A stretch of 64,000 bases of DNA from Eudromia elegans. Lineage: Eukaryota; Chordata; Aves; Tinamiformes; Tinamidae. Positions within the stretch are counted from its first letter, which is position 1. Each line of letters starts with the position of its first letter. The translations under genes were made by a program, and so were the position numbers. Below, piece after piece: positions 22,271 to 33,182 of the stretch. The notes below the pieces were generated by a model, which saw only the letters and a program-made list of their open reading frames with translations, was not told the DNA's origin and did no database searches. The stretch is from assembly GCA_003342815.1 (NCBI GenBank), contig PTEX01000164.1:1686943-1750942 (forward strand). Direction: 5' to 3'.

Positions 22271-25120
22271 CGTGCTGAAGCTTGTCCTACAGTGTTCCTA
22301 AGCATAAGGCAGGCCACTTTTTTCCTTAATCCTTATCATTATATTTTTTGCCATTTTTAGGTATGTTCATACAAATGAAAATTTGTAACAAAGTACCTCT
22401 CCCTGAATTCTACACTAACCACTAATTATTACTTCATGTTTACTGTGTGATAAATGAAAATATTTTAGAGAGAAGTTTTCTTCTTTAATAAACCATTTAA
22501 TTTGTCACTCTTTAATTAATCACTCATCCTTCCCACCCTGCTCAGATTTCCCTGCACAGAATAGTGCTTAGTATTCACTTCTGCAGTCCCAAAGTTGCCT
22601 GGCAAGGACTGTGTGATACTTCAGGAGGTTTTTGTTAAAGCCAAGCCAGCATGAAGTCCTTGTGCAGAAAGCAGAATCAGAGGGGCAGTGACTTTAATCA
22701 TTAGAAACACTGTCCTGTAGATAAAGGCAAAGGATTTTAGAAGAGGACCTAATGATTCATGCAGAGGGATCTCTGAGCTTGATCATGAAACAATCAATAT
22801 TTAAAATATTTTAAGAATTCCTCTTATGTTTTAATAGGAGACCTCTGGCTACTTCTTTGAACTCCCTTCTTTTGCACTGCAATAATAATATTGGAGCTAC
22901 TGGTGAGCTTACAGTTCATTCCAAGTTCACTGAAGGAAACTCCACAATTACTGAATACTCCTGAAGATCTTCTTGGCTAACTAGTATGAACAACTCTGAG
23001 GGGAGAGTGCAGCTAGTCAATTAGGGAGTGTTTTACGAATGCAGCTGTACCTTAATGTTCGCTAACTAGATCCTTAAAGTAGATAAAAAAATATGCCCCT
23101 GGGCCTGGTTTCCCTCACTATGTGGCCAGAGCAATCTGTTGGAGCTTGCTGCTTTTCTTCTCTGACCTCATGGAAAGCAGGAGCTGTGATTGTGTGTTCA
23201 AGGTTATCCCAAAGTGGAAGCAGCTCAGATGCGTGCTCGGCCTTGGGAGCTGGAAGTGCTACTGGGCCATGCATGGATGGCAGAGTTATTTCTGATTATG
23301 GTTTTTACATCATAGGAACAGCAGCCATCTTAAGTGCATTTGTAATGGTAGAGTCTCATGCTGAGCTGCTAAAGGTACTTGGGGTGTCACGTGTGGCTTC
23401 ATCACCTCTTGGGTGATGTATGCCAGTCTGTTGATGAGATGCAGCAGTACGATAGAATGGGATGATGATGTGTGTGTTGCTCCCCATGTTGACTTCTCAT
23501 ACGGCATTGCCACTGCCTTTCATGTAAGTGTGAGGGAGAGCAATGGGGTTGCACTTTGTGATTAAAGTTTCTTGTTTAAGATGAAGGAATCAGACACATG
23601 TTTGAGTAAAATGCATAGTTATTTCAGCAGACTTAGGATATAAAAGGCACATGCCAGAGAGCTGGTTTTTGCCATAGCAGCAAGTGCAGAACACAAGGCT
23701 GTTGAGGCCAGTGCAGTAGCTGCAGCAAGCTGAGGAGCCTGCGCTGTGCCGCGCAGGTGGGGCGGCTCCCAGGCAGCTTCGCCTAGGGCCCAGCGAGTCT
23801 CCAGTTCCTATATCAGGGACTAATTTCCCTGACCTATTCCTGAGTATTTTTGTGTAATATAAAGACATTTTGTGAAGTTCTCCAATTCTCGCAGACGGAT
23901 TTGTACACCTGTTGTTAAACCTGCCCTCTGACATTCCCTTTTTTGCTGGGAAGGAGTGATTCCTCCCCTGTGGAGGAGGAAGAGGAAAGGGAAGGCTGAG
24001 GGGCCAGAATACAAGTATCTGGAAGATGTGATCTGCTTTTCTCATGGTGGGAATTGGATTGAAAGCCCTCTCTCTGAATTAGGGCAAGTGCTATATGCTA
24101 CCTAGCTTACACCCTGGAGAATATGCTTTGGCTTCTGCATTTTGTTTAGCTTGGAGGAAGGATGTGCTGCCAACTTGGCTGTGTTGGACACAGGTGGGTT
24201 CTGTAGTTCTGAAATAAGCAGTGTGCTGCCAGGTGAAGCTCTAGAAAGACTTTTGTGAAATATGTGGTGTGGAAAAGCTATTTATTTTAAAACCTAATGC
24301 GACCTGGAGAAGAGGTTTCAAATACGGTTTTGCTAGGCTTTGCTTGCTTTACCTTTGAGGAGTGCTTCATCTTCATCTTGAGAGGGTTAGAAAAGAATTC
24401 AGATGCCTTTGTTCTGCTGTGAAACTTGATTTGTGTATTTTTTTTTCCATTACAGCTGTACATTCATAAAAACTGTTCAGAGTTAATTTTAGAGCAGGCA
24501 GAAGTGGTTAGGGTGGTTTAGCAACTCCTCCAGTATTAAATGTGGAATTGGGATCTCTCTCCCGCTTTTTTTCCTGCTTCTCTTGCTCTGCAGGGCATGC
24601 CTGGTTTGCTGTGGCTTTCCTCGGCTCCTTGGCTTTGAGAGGAGGGATGTTAATGCTCTTCTAAACCGCTTTGAGAGGTTTGTGGGAAGTGCTGCCTAAA
24701 AGTTGGTGGTAAGGTAAAGCTGCATTCAGATGGATCCATTGGACAGTATCAATGTCATTTTCTTCTTAAACTGCCTTTTTCTGTTTCTTCATTGTTTTCT
24801 GCTCTTGCATTTAATGGCAGATACCCTATATCACGTTTGATGTTATTTTGCATAGAATGAGAGTTTCTTGTATTTTCATTTTCTTTTTGCCCACTGCCGC
24901 CTCTCTTCCCCATCCAGGCTGCAGTTCGATAGCTGCCCCTGTTGATGTATTAAAAATGTGAAGATGTTCCAGCTGCTTTGATTGCCTTCCCTCTGCAGCC
25001 AGGCCACTTCTCTGAATTTGTTCTAGAAAGAGTGAGGATAAATGGTGTTAAGAATTAAAGGTTCCTTTCCTTACCAAGTTGTGATGATCACTTGTCTTTT
25101 AAAAGAAAGAGCAATATTTA

Positions 25121-25142
25121 TATATTTTTTATTATTATTATT
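25121..25142. repeat. T-rich and ATT microsatellite
   Basis: A 'tatatttttt' run passes into (ATT)n, about four units, in an AT-rich stretch. Confidence 0.8.
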
Positions 25143-25199
25143 GTCCTTGGATAGTCCTGCTCATTTTGTTGTAGAAATGTGAGTTTGAAAAGGAGGACT

Positions 25200-25375
25200 T
25201 TGTCCCCCAGGCTGCGAGTCCTTAGCACGTGGAGCGATCCTTGCCTGGGCAGCAGCTTGCCTGGATGCGCTGAGGCTGCCGGGGAGCGGCTGTGGGCTCC
25301 TGAGCAGAGGCAGCGAGGAGGGCGCTCGCCTCGCACGGGACGTGACGGCCTGCCGAGGGAAGGGGGTGATGAGCC
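25200..25375. promoter_or_regulatory. CpG-rich patch
   Basis: CpG-rich stretch ('gagggcgctcgcctcgcacg', 'ggacgtgacggcctgccgag'). It includes a GACGTGAC element, similar to a CREB/ATF half-site region. Flanks are AT-rich. No gene is assigned. Confidence 0.38.
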
Positions 25376-28116
25376 AAAGGGATGGAGAGACCTGCACCAA
25401 ATCTTGCACGTAAAACTTTGTTAAACAGAATGATAAGTTGTTAAACCTTCCTGAACTTGAAAACACACGGATTTCCACTTGCAAGACTGTTAGAGCTGAG
25501 ACATAAGCCAACATGCAGAGGAGGCTGTGCTTATTTATTGTGTAGCCATTCAGCACCAGAATGCTTTAAACTGCTGTTTAATGCACAGTAATTACCTTAT
25601 TCAGTTTTAATTAACTGTGGAGTCATGCGTATTAGAAATGCAGTTTACACATTTTTCCGAGTGTAATGGTGGCAGAGTGGTTTTCCTGGGCCTTTCGCAT
25701 CTTAGCTCTGAGGGCAGGCTCTGGTGGAACTGCTTGGCTTTTGGTAAGACCCCGTTCTCTTCTAGCGCTCTTGACCCATTGCTTCTCTCTGTCTCTTCTC
25801 CTCCTGTGGAGTAGGATTTGTAAGTCTTCAGAAACGGGGCCAGAACTGTCAAGCTCCACTACTTGGAAACCCTGCTGAGCTGCACTTGATAATCCCAGAA
25901 GAATTAAGGAGGAGGAGATGGACCGCAGCACGTTCATTCACATCATCCTAGCTCGTCACCGGGTCACAAGCTCAAGGGAACGATTACATAACGGTCATGG
26001 GCGTCATCACTGAGGAGCTGTGAATGGAGCAGGCTGCTCGAGCCCATGTGTGTGTCCCCACAGCACATCCCATCACCTAGGGACTGGGCTGCATCACAGA
26101 GGCCTCACGTGCTGCGTCGTGGTGATTCCCTCCTCTCCTCCACCCTTTTCTCCTTTGATGGGGCTGGAAGGGAGATGCTTGAGTCAAGGTGCTCTGGCGT
26201 GGAGCTGCTCAGCAGGACAGTATCGTTTGAGATTGTTGCCGTGTCCTCCTTGTCCCTAACATGTGGCCCAGCACTGGTGAGGTGCCTGGCTTGCGTGGAG
26301 AGCTGGAGCTGTGGGGCGGAGGGCAGGAACTCTCATGGGTGACCAGGCTGCTGCTCAGGTGAGGAGAGCAGTGGCCATGCTGCCCGGCTGAGAGGAGGGT
26401 GCCTGGCCACGCCGCCCACGGCCTCGCTCCTTGCGCCTGTGCATGAGCTCCTCACGTGTCTTGCTGAATTAGTGGGAAGAAACAGGACTCCAGGCCCCCC
26501 AGGAGGAATGGGCGGCTCCTGTGGCAGCTCTGAACTCCCGCTGCTTGCAGCGATGGTGCTGGGAGATTCCAGATGGTGCGTTGCTCTGGTATTCCAGTGC
26601 CATGCGCCCTCTGGGGAATCTTCCCAGGGAAGGATGAAACATACTTGAATCTGTGTGCCATCCTAGTGCCCCATGGACGCACTGTAATGAAGACTTTCCT
26701 GGGCAAATTAGAGAGGTCCTGAATTACATCCACCTGGTGAATGAGTGTAGTTTCATTCGTCGGTGCCCACGGAAGGCGTTCAGCAGGCAGCCTGTCTGTC
26801 ACGTGGGATGTGAGCTGGCGTTGCATGCGTCCTTCCTGCAGCACCCCAGCGTGGACGCCGGGCCCCGCTCGTGCGCTGGGTGCACGCCTGTGCCTGCTCT
26901 CCCCGCTCTGCTGCTGCGGCCTGCTTTGGCTCGGCTAGCTCTCGGCACACGGGTACAAGGGCTCATCGTAAGCGCTGCCTTTGAGGAGTCCGGGCACGGA
27001 GCATATCCCAGCGTTCCTGTTTATGCTTCTGGTTATGAACCCACAGGCGCTTCCTACAAAGCTTTGACATCCCCAGTGTTGGGTAGGGAATGAGCCTGCC
27101 ACTTGAATACCTGCACATATTTAGGGTATTTTCATCTGATTTCCTTGTTTAAACTTCATCCCTTCCCACTTTTCTTCTTTGCTTTTATTTTCCTCCTGTA
27201 AGTTTTGCGGATACCTTTGAATGCTTATTTCTCATACAAAGATATAATCCGCCCTGCACGAGATCACAGCTGGTGGTGAAGCCGTAGCTAAATGTGATTT
27301 TATAACAAGGAATTTCTTTATTTTAGGAGCAAATAGAGCACTAATTTCTTAGTAATGAACGGCCTGGTTTCTGCTGTCATGCTTAAAGAAAATGGAAAGA
27401 GGTGGTGCCTCTTCCTCAGGCTCCTCTTTATCTTATGATGTGAAAGCAGCAGGCCTTGTAAAGCCTTCCTTCCCAGGACGGATACACACGTGCTACATCT
27501 GCACCCTGCAGGAGCAACACTTACTCTCCAGAGACACCTAGGTTTTATCATCCTCTAGCAGAGTTGGCTCCTTAACCAAGAAGTGCTCCCCTGCAGATAG
27601 AGGCAGGCAGGATCCCTGTAGCTGCACTTGCTTGAACTTTTTCTGATCTGCTGCCCTGCCTCCTTAAAGTAGCTACAATGGTCCTTTTACCAAATATTTG
27701 GTAATTTAGTTCATGTCGATATAGCTTTTAGTTCCCTTTTCTGGAGCTGGTCTCTTGCTTTTGAAGGACTCAGTTAGAGACCAGTACGTTTCTCTCATGA
27801 TAATACTTGAGGAAGAGAATTTGCCTCTTGTGATACTAGATTTCCAACCAGTGTGTTGCTTGGGCAATGGCATTACAAAATTGGAATCATTCCCTGACGT
27901 GCAAGGGGATAAGTCCAATTTAAAATAGGGGATTTGTGCTGCTCCAGCTGTGCAGCTGGTTTAGGACTACCAGTTACTCTCTCAAGTAGCAGTCTGCTTA
28001 GTGGCTTGAAGGAGTTTTCTTATTTGGGAATTGTAGTCTGATAAATCTCCTGTTTTCTAATACCTACAAGCTGCTTCCTGGGTGTGTCTTTATTTCTACA
28101 GTGCTTCTATAAAAAC

Positions 28117-28128
28117 TTTTTTTTTTTT
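28117..28128. repeat. Poly-T tract, 12 bases
   Basis: Short T run followed directly by AATAAA on the plus strand (about 28128). There is no sign of a transcript end beyond that hexamer. Confidence 0.85.
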
Positions 28129-31100
28129 AATAAACTGTGCTTTTTAAAAAGCAAAAGCCTCTGTTTTAAGGGCAACAGTCCTCTTGGTGCAGAGTCACTG
28201 TTTTTTTGGCTTTAAAATGCAGTTGCAAAATGCAAGAATTCTGGCTTTCTCTCCATCCCCGTGAATTTTATGTAGAGCTATAACCTCTCTTGACAGTGGG
28301 CTCAAGTCCAATTCTTCGGCAAGCTAATTAGCGAGCTAATTTACTAGAACAAAATCCTAATGCCGAAACTGTGTGTACTGTAATCTGGGAGCTGTAAGCT
28401 AGAGGTTGGAGTTTTGTTCCATTTCTACTTAAAACCAAGGACCAACTATAGATAGCTCCTTGGTCCGGAGGGAGGAGCGGAGTGCGCGTGCACCATGCGG
28501 GCGGTGGTGGCAGGAACCCCGCGTTGCTGCACAGGTATGTCACACATTTCCTCATCTTGGCCTTGCAGGTGCTGGTCAGCCTGTGGTGCAGGACGGCTCT
28601 GCTTCTACGTGTTTCATGCTTCCGTGAGGCCTGTGGTCATGGTCTGCCTTAGGGGAAGAGCTAGCAAAGCCCTTCTAGCTGAAGGGTTTTACACTCTCTT
28701 GTGCCTCTTCCTTCCTACATGGGAGCATGGAGGCAAAGTAGAGAGGAAGGATTAAATATTTTCTCTCCACTTGTTCTCCATCTTCCACTTCTCCTCTGTT
28801 ATGGGAGCAGTTAAGCTGTGGCCTAATGCCAGTGGGAACTGATTGGCATGAAGACCCACAAACCTGTTGGCAGATAGGTTGGTGGGGCTTGTCTGACATG
28901 TGCTTTGCGAAGTGTGATTTATATAGGGTTTGTGAGCTCTGCACATCTGGTTAGGTGGCTTGTTCTAGTTCATGTACTTCGCTTGTAGTATTTGTGACCA
29001 ACAAATGAACACAGAGCTAGGGAAAACCCTAGAACCAGCCATGTGGGCCAGATGGATTTTTTCAAAGTTCAAATTAGAATGAAGTGGAAGTCCTTCTTCG
29101 AGTCACTGGTACTGAGGAGCAGTTGGGGGGGAGTAGCTCACTAGAAAATGTTTTTTTCCTTGCCTGATTTGTATGCTGCCACGAGCAGAGTGCTCTGTGT
29201 AAACAAGCTTTACAGCACAATTACAAGATAAGATGCATGAAAATTTTGAAAATGCATAATGCTCTTCTGTCTTGGATCAAAGTGCTAGCAAGTATTTTCT
29301 TAATAGGCATGTTAATTTTGCCATCATTCATATAGAGCGGTTCAATTAATTTTTATTAAGTCTTGCACAAAATAGTCCATGGCAGAAACCTGCTTAAACA
29401 CTGCCTGCAGTTATGAATACTCATCCCTTTTATTTGGCCATGGCAACTAATGGTTTTGCTTACGTGTCTATGCAGTGCTTAGAAGAGGACACAGATTCTA
29501 AGTCTTTTCTCATAATTTGGTAATTATTAAAATGGTTTCCTTCCTGCCTCATCTCTTGTGTTAATGTAATTCCAACTTAACAATTTGAGAGGTTGAGAGC
29601 TCTTGGCAGATAGTCTGTGTTTACATGTGTTAATTTGCTGGTCTGTCATTGTTGTTCCACGTGCTGCAGTAGTGTGGGTTCTGCCCCTTTCGTTATAGAC
29701 TTATAATCCAAGTATAAAAAGAAATGTCTAGTTAGTGGTTGCTATAATTAAGATTCTCAAAAATACAGTGAGATGATGCCAGCCAGCAGCATAGATGGTA
29801 CTTAGTGCTAAGGTACCAACCATCAGGCTGAATCCTCTGCTTAGAGGCTGGTGGGGAAGATATTTTGTTCCTCTTTGCTTCTGGAGGAGACAGGCACTAC
29901 TCAAATAACAGTATGCTCAACGTGTGCGTCCTAAAATACAGGCCAGCAAGGTCTCTTATGAGCAGCCTCCCGCATCCTCTCTACCTTTGTAGCTCACATA
30001 GTAACTTGAGCTACAGCTGTTTGCTATCCTCAGCTATGCCTCTAGGAGGGAAAACGGGAAAGATTGGGAAGACTAACGTGAATGCCTTGCCCACATGGAT
30101 TAAAAAAAAGGCTCTCTGTGAAATAAAACAAAAGCAAGCTCTACCTCCCACCTGCTTTCTGTGCACACCAAGCCAGTGCCCCTTGGGTCTGACTGGGAAG
30201 TAATTGAGCTCCATCTAGCTCCAGAGGGCCATATGAATCGCCCTCTGTATTTGAAAAGGTTGAATCCTTTGCTTTGGAAATTGCTACTTAAAAGTATTTG
30301 AAAAGAAAATGAAATATAAGTGCTGTATCTCAGTTGTTCGGCTGTATTGCAATTGGCATGATAAACCTTTGTGAAAATTGCTGCAGATCCCACCCAACAG
30401 CTGCAATTACAGTAATTATTTTGAAGGCTTTTTAAAATGCTGCGAGGTCAGCAGTTAGAAATTAGAAATCCTCGAGTGTTCCTTGCAGAACCCTGGCTTT
30501 TTTGTTATAGTGCAGCCCTAGTCAGGCTATAACTCTCGTGGGAAAGGGTTATGTTGTGCTTACCAAGTGGTGTGAGGAGCTAAGTCTTTCAAAATGTTTA
30601 GATTAATTTGAGATGAAAATATAGATATTGTCACTGCAAACAAAATCCTCTATTCTTCTTACTGCTGTTTGAAAGCAGTGTCTTGGGAAAACATTTTTTT
30701 CTTCAAGATTAACTCCTGCTCAAATGAAGTAGTCTAGCATGGTATGTTGCAGAAATAAGTTAATTCGACCCCTTCAAAAATACACAGGTCTAGTTTGAGA
30801 TTTGAACAGGGATTATAAGGGAGATGTTTGTTGCTTAGCTTAACTAAGTGTCTGCTTGTTTTCCCATAGCAACAAGCAGTAAGGGTAGTGTAGCTGCAGA
30901 ATAACTTGATGAGATACTGCGGAAGGAATTTGGGGCTTTCGTGGGGTTGCTCCCACCTCAGCAGAGTGGTGGACTTGGTCATCATGTGTCAGTGGAGAAA
31001 ATATAAGTAAAAATTGAAACTGGGATTCAGGTGAAGGCAAAAGAGGTGGGAGTGAAGCTTCTGCTCTGTGCTGTGCAAATCTTTGCTCCTGAGAAGTGTT

Positions 31101-32107
31101 GATGGGTTGATGAGATATTGCAGGGTATCACTTAAATCAGTGTTCACTTGGAAAGGCTTCAGCAGTTTTCCTGCGCGTGCTTGGAAGACTCCTGGACTTG
31201 CAGGTGTGCAGGGCAGCCAAGGGCTGCATCCCTTCCTTATTTGCATCTTGGGAGATAACGGTGGATGAAGGGAGAAAGCCTAGGATTATGTAGCTAAAGG
31301 TTAAGGAGAAGAAGACAACTTTTGTCCTGTTAATTAGCAGCATGAGAATAAAAGCTGGTATTTCTTTGAGATCTGACTCTTAGGATCACTTATAAAAGTG
31401 TCACAATTAGCCGCAGCTCTGATGGTGGATATCCTGCTGGATCCAAGTCCCTTAGGACCCCCTTATAAAGTGTGTCGCAAGGTTAGGTGCTCAGATAGTC
31501 AGGGCTTCTGGACACTTGGTTGCAAGGGTGCTGCTTGGGGGCTAGGCAGGGAGGTGGTGGTGCTTATAAGACGGAGTTCTCGTTTTAATAATGCAAAGTA
31601 AAGCTTTTTTTTATTTCTGTCCATACCGCCAAAGGAAGCCCGCAGAACTGCACTTTCAGCATCTGTATTTTAAAATGAGTTCTCCTTGTTGGTAAAAAAG
31701 AAAAAAGCAGCTTGGTTGCCATAGAGATCCCATCCATCGTGCTCAGTTTGTTATGTACCCGGAGGCATGTGGAGTGTTCTGACTGGGCAGCTCTTGCAAA
31801 GCAACAGGTTTTGGTTCTTTTCCTGCTTGCTGCCCTCTGAGGGCCGCAGTGATCCAGTTTATTTCAGATGGAGCTTTTATTTTACCTTCTCCTTAAGGAG
31901 AACATTTTTGCGCTATACACAGGACTGTTGCTTCCCCTGAGAAAGCTCCTAGCTCAGGTTAAAGCAGCAAGGCAAAGTGTGACTGTGACACTACACACAG
32001 AAATTAGACCGTGCAAAAGGAACTAATGAATTAGAGCTGAAACGCGAGCAACTGCGGCACGGAGCTTCCTTGGCTCGTAAACAAAGCACCAGAAGGGGAG
32101 AGCTCAC

Positions 32108-32329
32108 GTAGCGCAAGCAGAAGTCACGGCGGCGGCTTTGGTTTTCTCCTGCTGTCGTGCTGTTTAATGCCCGGGAGCGAGTCTGTGCCTCAGCTAACTC
32201 GAGTTTTAAGTGTGGGTCGGGGCAATATGATTGCTTGCCTGAGGAAAGGCCACCCGCATGCATTGTTTGGTGTGAAGATGCTATTTGGTGTGAAGACCGA
32301 GCGAGAGCATATTTGGGTGCTTTGGGAGC
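32108..32329 (-). CDS. Candidate internal coding exon, unassigned, with a duplicated hexapeptide
   Basis: On the minus strand an acceptor with the tract 'gcccctcctcccag' ends at 32330 and a TAC|GTGAGC donor follows 32108. The 222 bases are exactly 74 codons, open, phase 0 at both ends. They sit inside a 190-codon open frame that runs from an ATG at 32563 to 31991. The peptide is polar and rich in Ser, Gln and Arg. An 18-base tandem duplication gives two near-identical six-residue units (SSHQIA and SSHQTM). No domain is recognised. Local CpG content is raised, so chance openness is easier here. Confidence 0.2.
32266..32301. repeat. Tandem duplication of 18 bases
   Basis: Two units begin with tttggtgtgaaga, at 32266-32283 and 32284-32301, differing only at the ends. 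The length is a multiple of three, and in the minus-strand candidate exon 32108-32329 it repeats six residues without breaking the frame. Confidence 0.85.
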
Positions 32330-33058
32330 CTGGGAGGAGGGGCTTTTTTCCATGAAATGCATTCTGACATGAGCCTTGCCTCCTATAAACTCTCGTGCTC
32401 TTGAATTATTCCAAAGCCCTGTATGGCACTGGAAGGGCCTTGGTGGCGTCTCGAGGCTTTGCAAGAAGCTGTTGAGCTGAGGAACCGAGGTGCTCTTCCC
32501 TGGAGAGCAGGCTCCCCCTTGGGAAGAGGCCTGAACGTTTGGTTCCACGCTTGCCCTCTGCATTGCTGGAGAAAGCTAAAGCAGACCCAGCCCCAGGGAG
32601 AACACGTTCTCCGGTTGTATCCACTTTTGTGCCGGCAGCTGAGGCGTGGTAAGGCAAGAAGAGTACACTTTCATCCAGTTATAGTGATGATGGGTGCTGG
32701 TGAGTACATCTAAAACCCAAAAACCAGCAACAAAATAATTCAGTGCAAGATTTGGTATGAGAAGGTAGATGTTTCCCTGGGAAGATTCTGGAATGACCAG
32801 GAATGGCATGGTCTGGCTAGAGCCTGTCTCGAATAGACCTGTGGCAAGTTGGTGTGTGTTCCAAAGAGTATTCATGAAAACTCTATCAAAAAGACTTTCT
32901 TTTTATGCTTGTTTGCTTTAATTGCCTCTGTCGTTGATTCTAGCTTTAGGTTAATTGTGTACAACTTGACAATGTGCTGCGTCTACCAAATGCAAATTTT
33001 CAAGTCTTCGAGCAGCATTTCAACTTAATGAAAAAAGAGTTGGGAAGGAAAAATGTGG

Positions 33059-33065
33059 TATAAAA
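33059..33065 (+). promoter_or_regulatory. TATA box
   Basis: TATAAAA in the context 'gtggtataaaagcag'. A start site would be expected about 25-30 bases downstream. An ATG at 33103 would then open a short 5' exon of 27 codons ending at an AAG|GTGAGC donor after 33182. The element is a clean consensus but TATAAAA also arises by chance. Confidence 0.25.
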
Positions 33066-33182
33066 GCAGAGGTCAATGTTGGCCATTGAGGAGTTTGTGC
33101 AGATGAGAAGAAATGCCTTGCTGGCTGACTTCTGGAGAATAGCCAAGTGCATTGGTTCTTGGTGCTTTCAGTGGCTTCAGAA

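Larger units (their letters stand above)
21311..31990. other. Stretch without a confident gene
   Basis: Mixed DNA with CpG patches at 22.1 and 25.2 kb and a GC-richer part at 26.0-27.1 kb. Open frames of 100-151 codons on both strands (for example 24045-23590 minus, 26653-27093 plus) have no splice support or known motif. A strong acceptor at 24455 opens only 21 codons to a stop. Confidence 0.55.

Noticed and set aside
24456-24521. Strong acceptor followed by 21 open codons to a TAG
   Set aside because: No donor and no polyadenylation signal follow, so nothing supports an exon.
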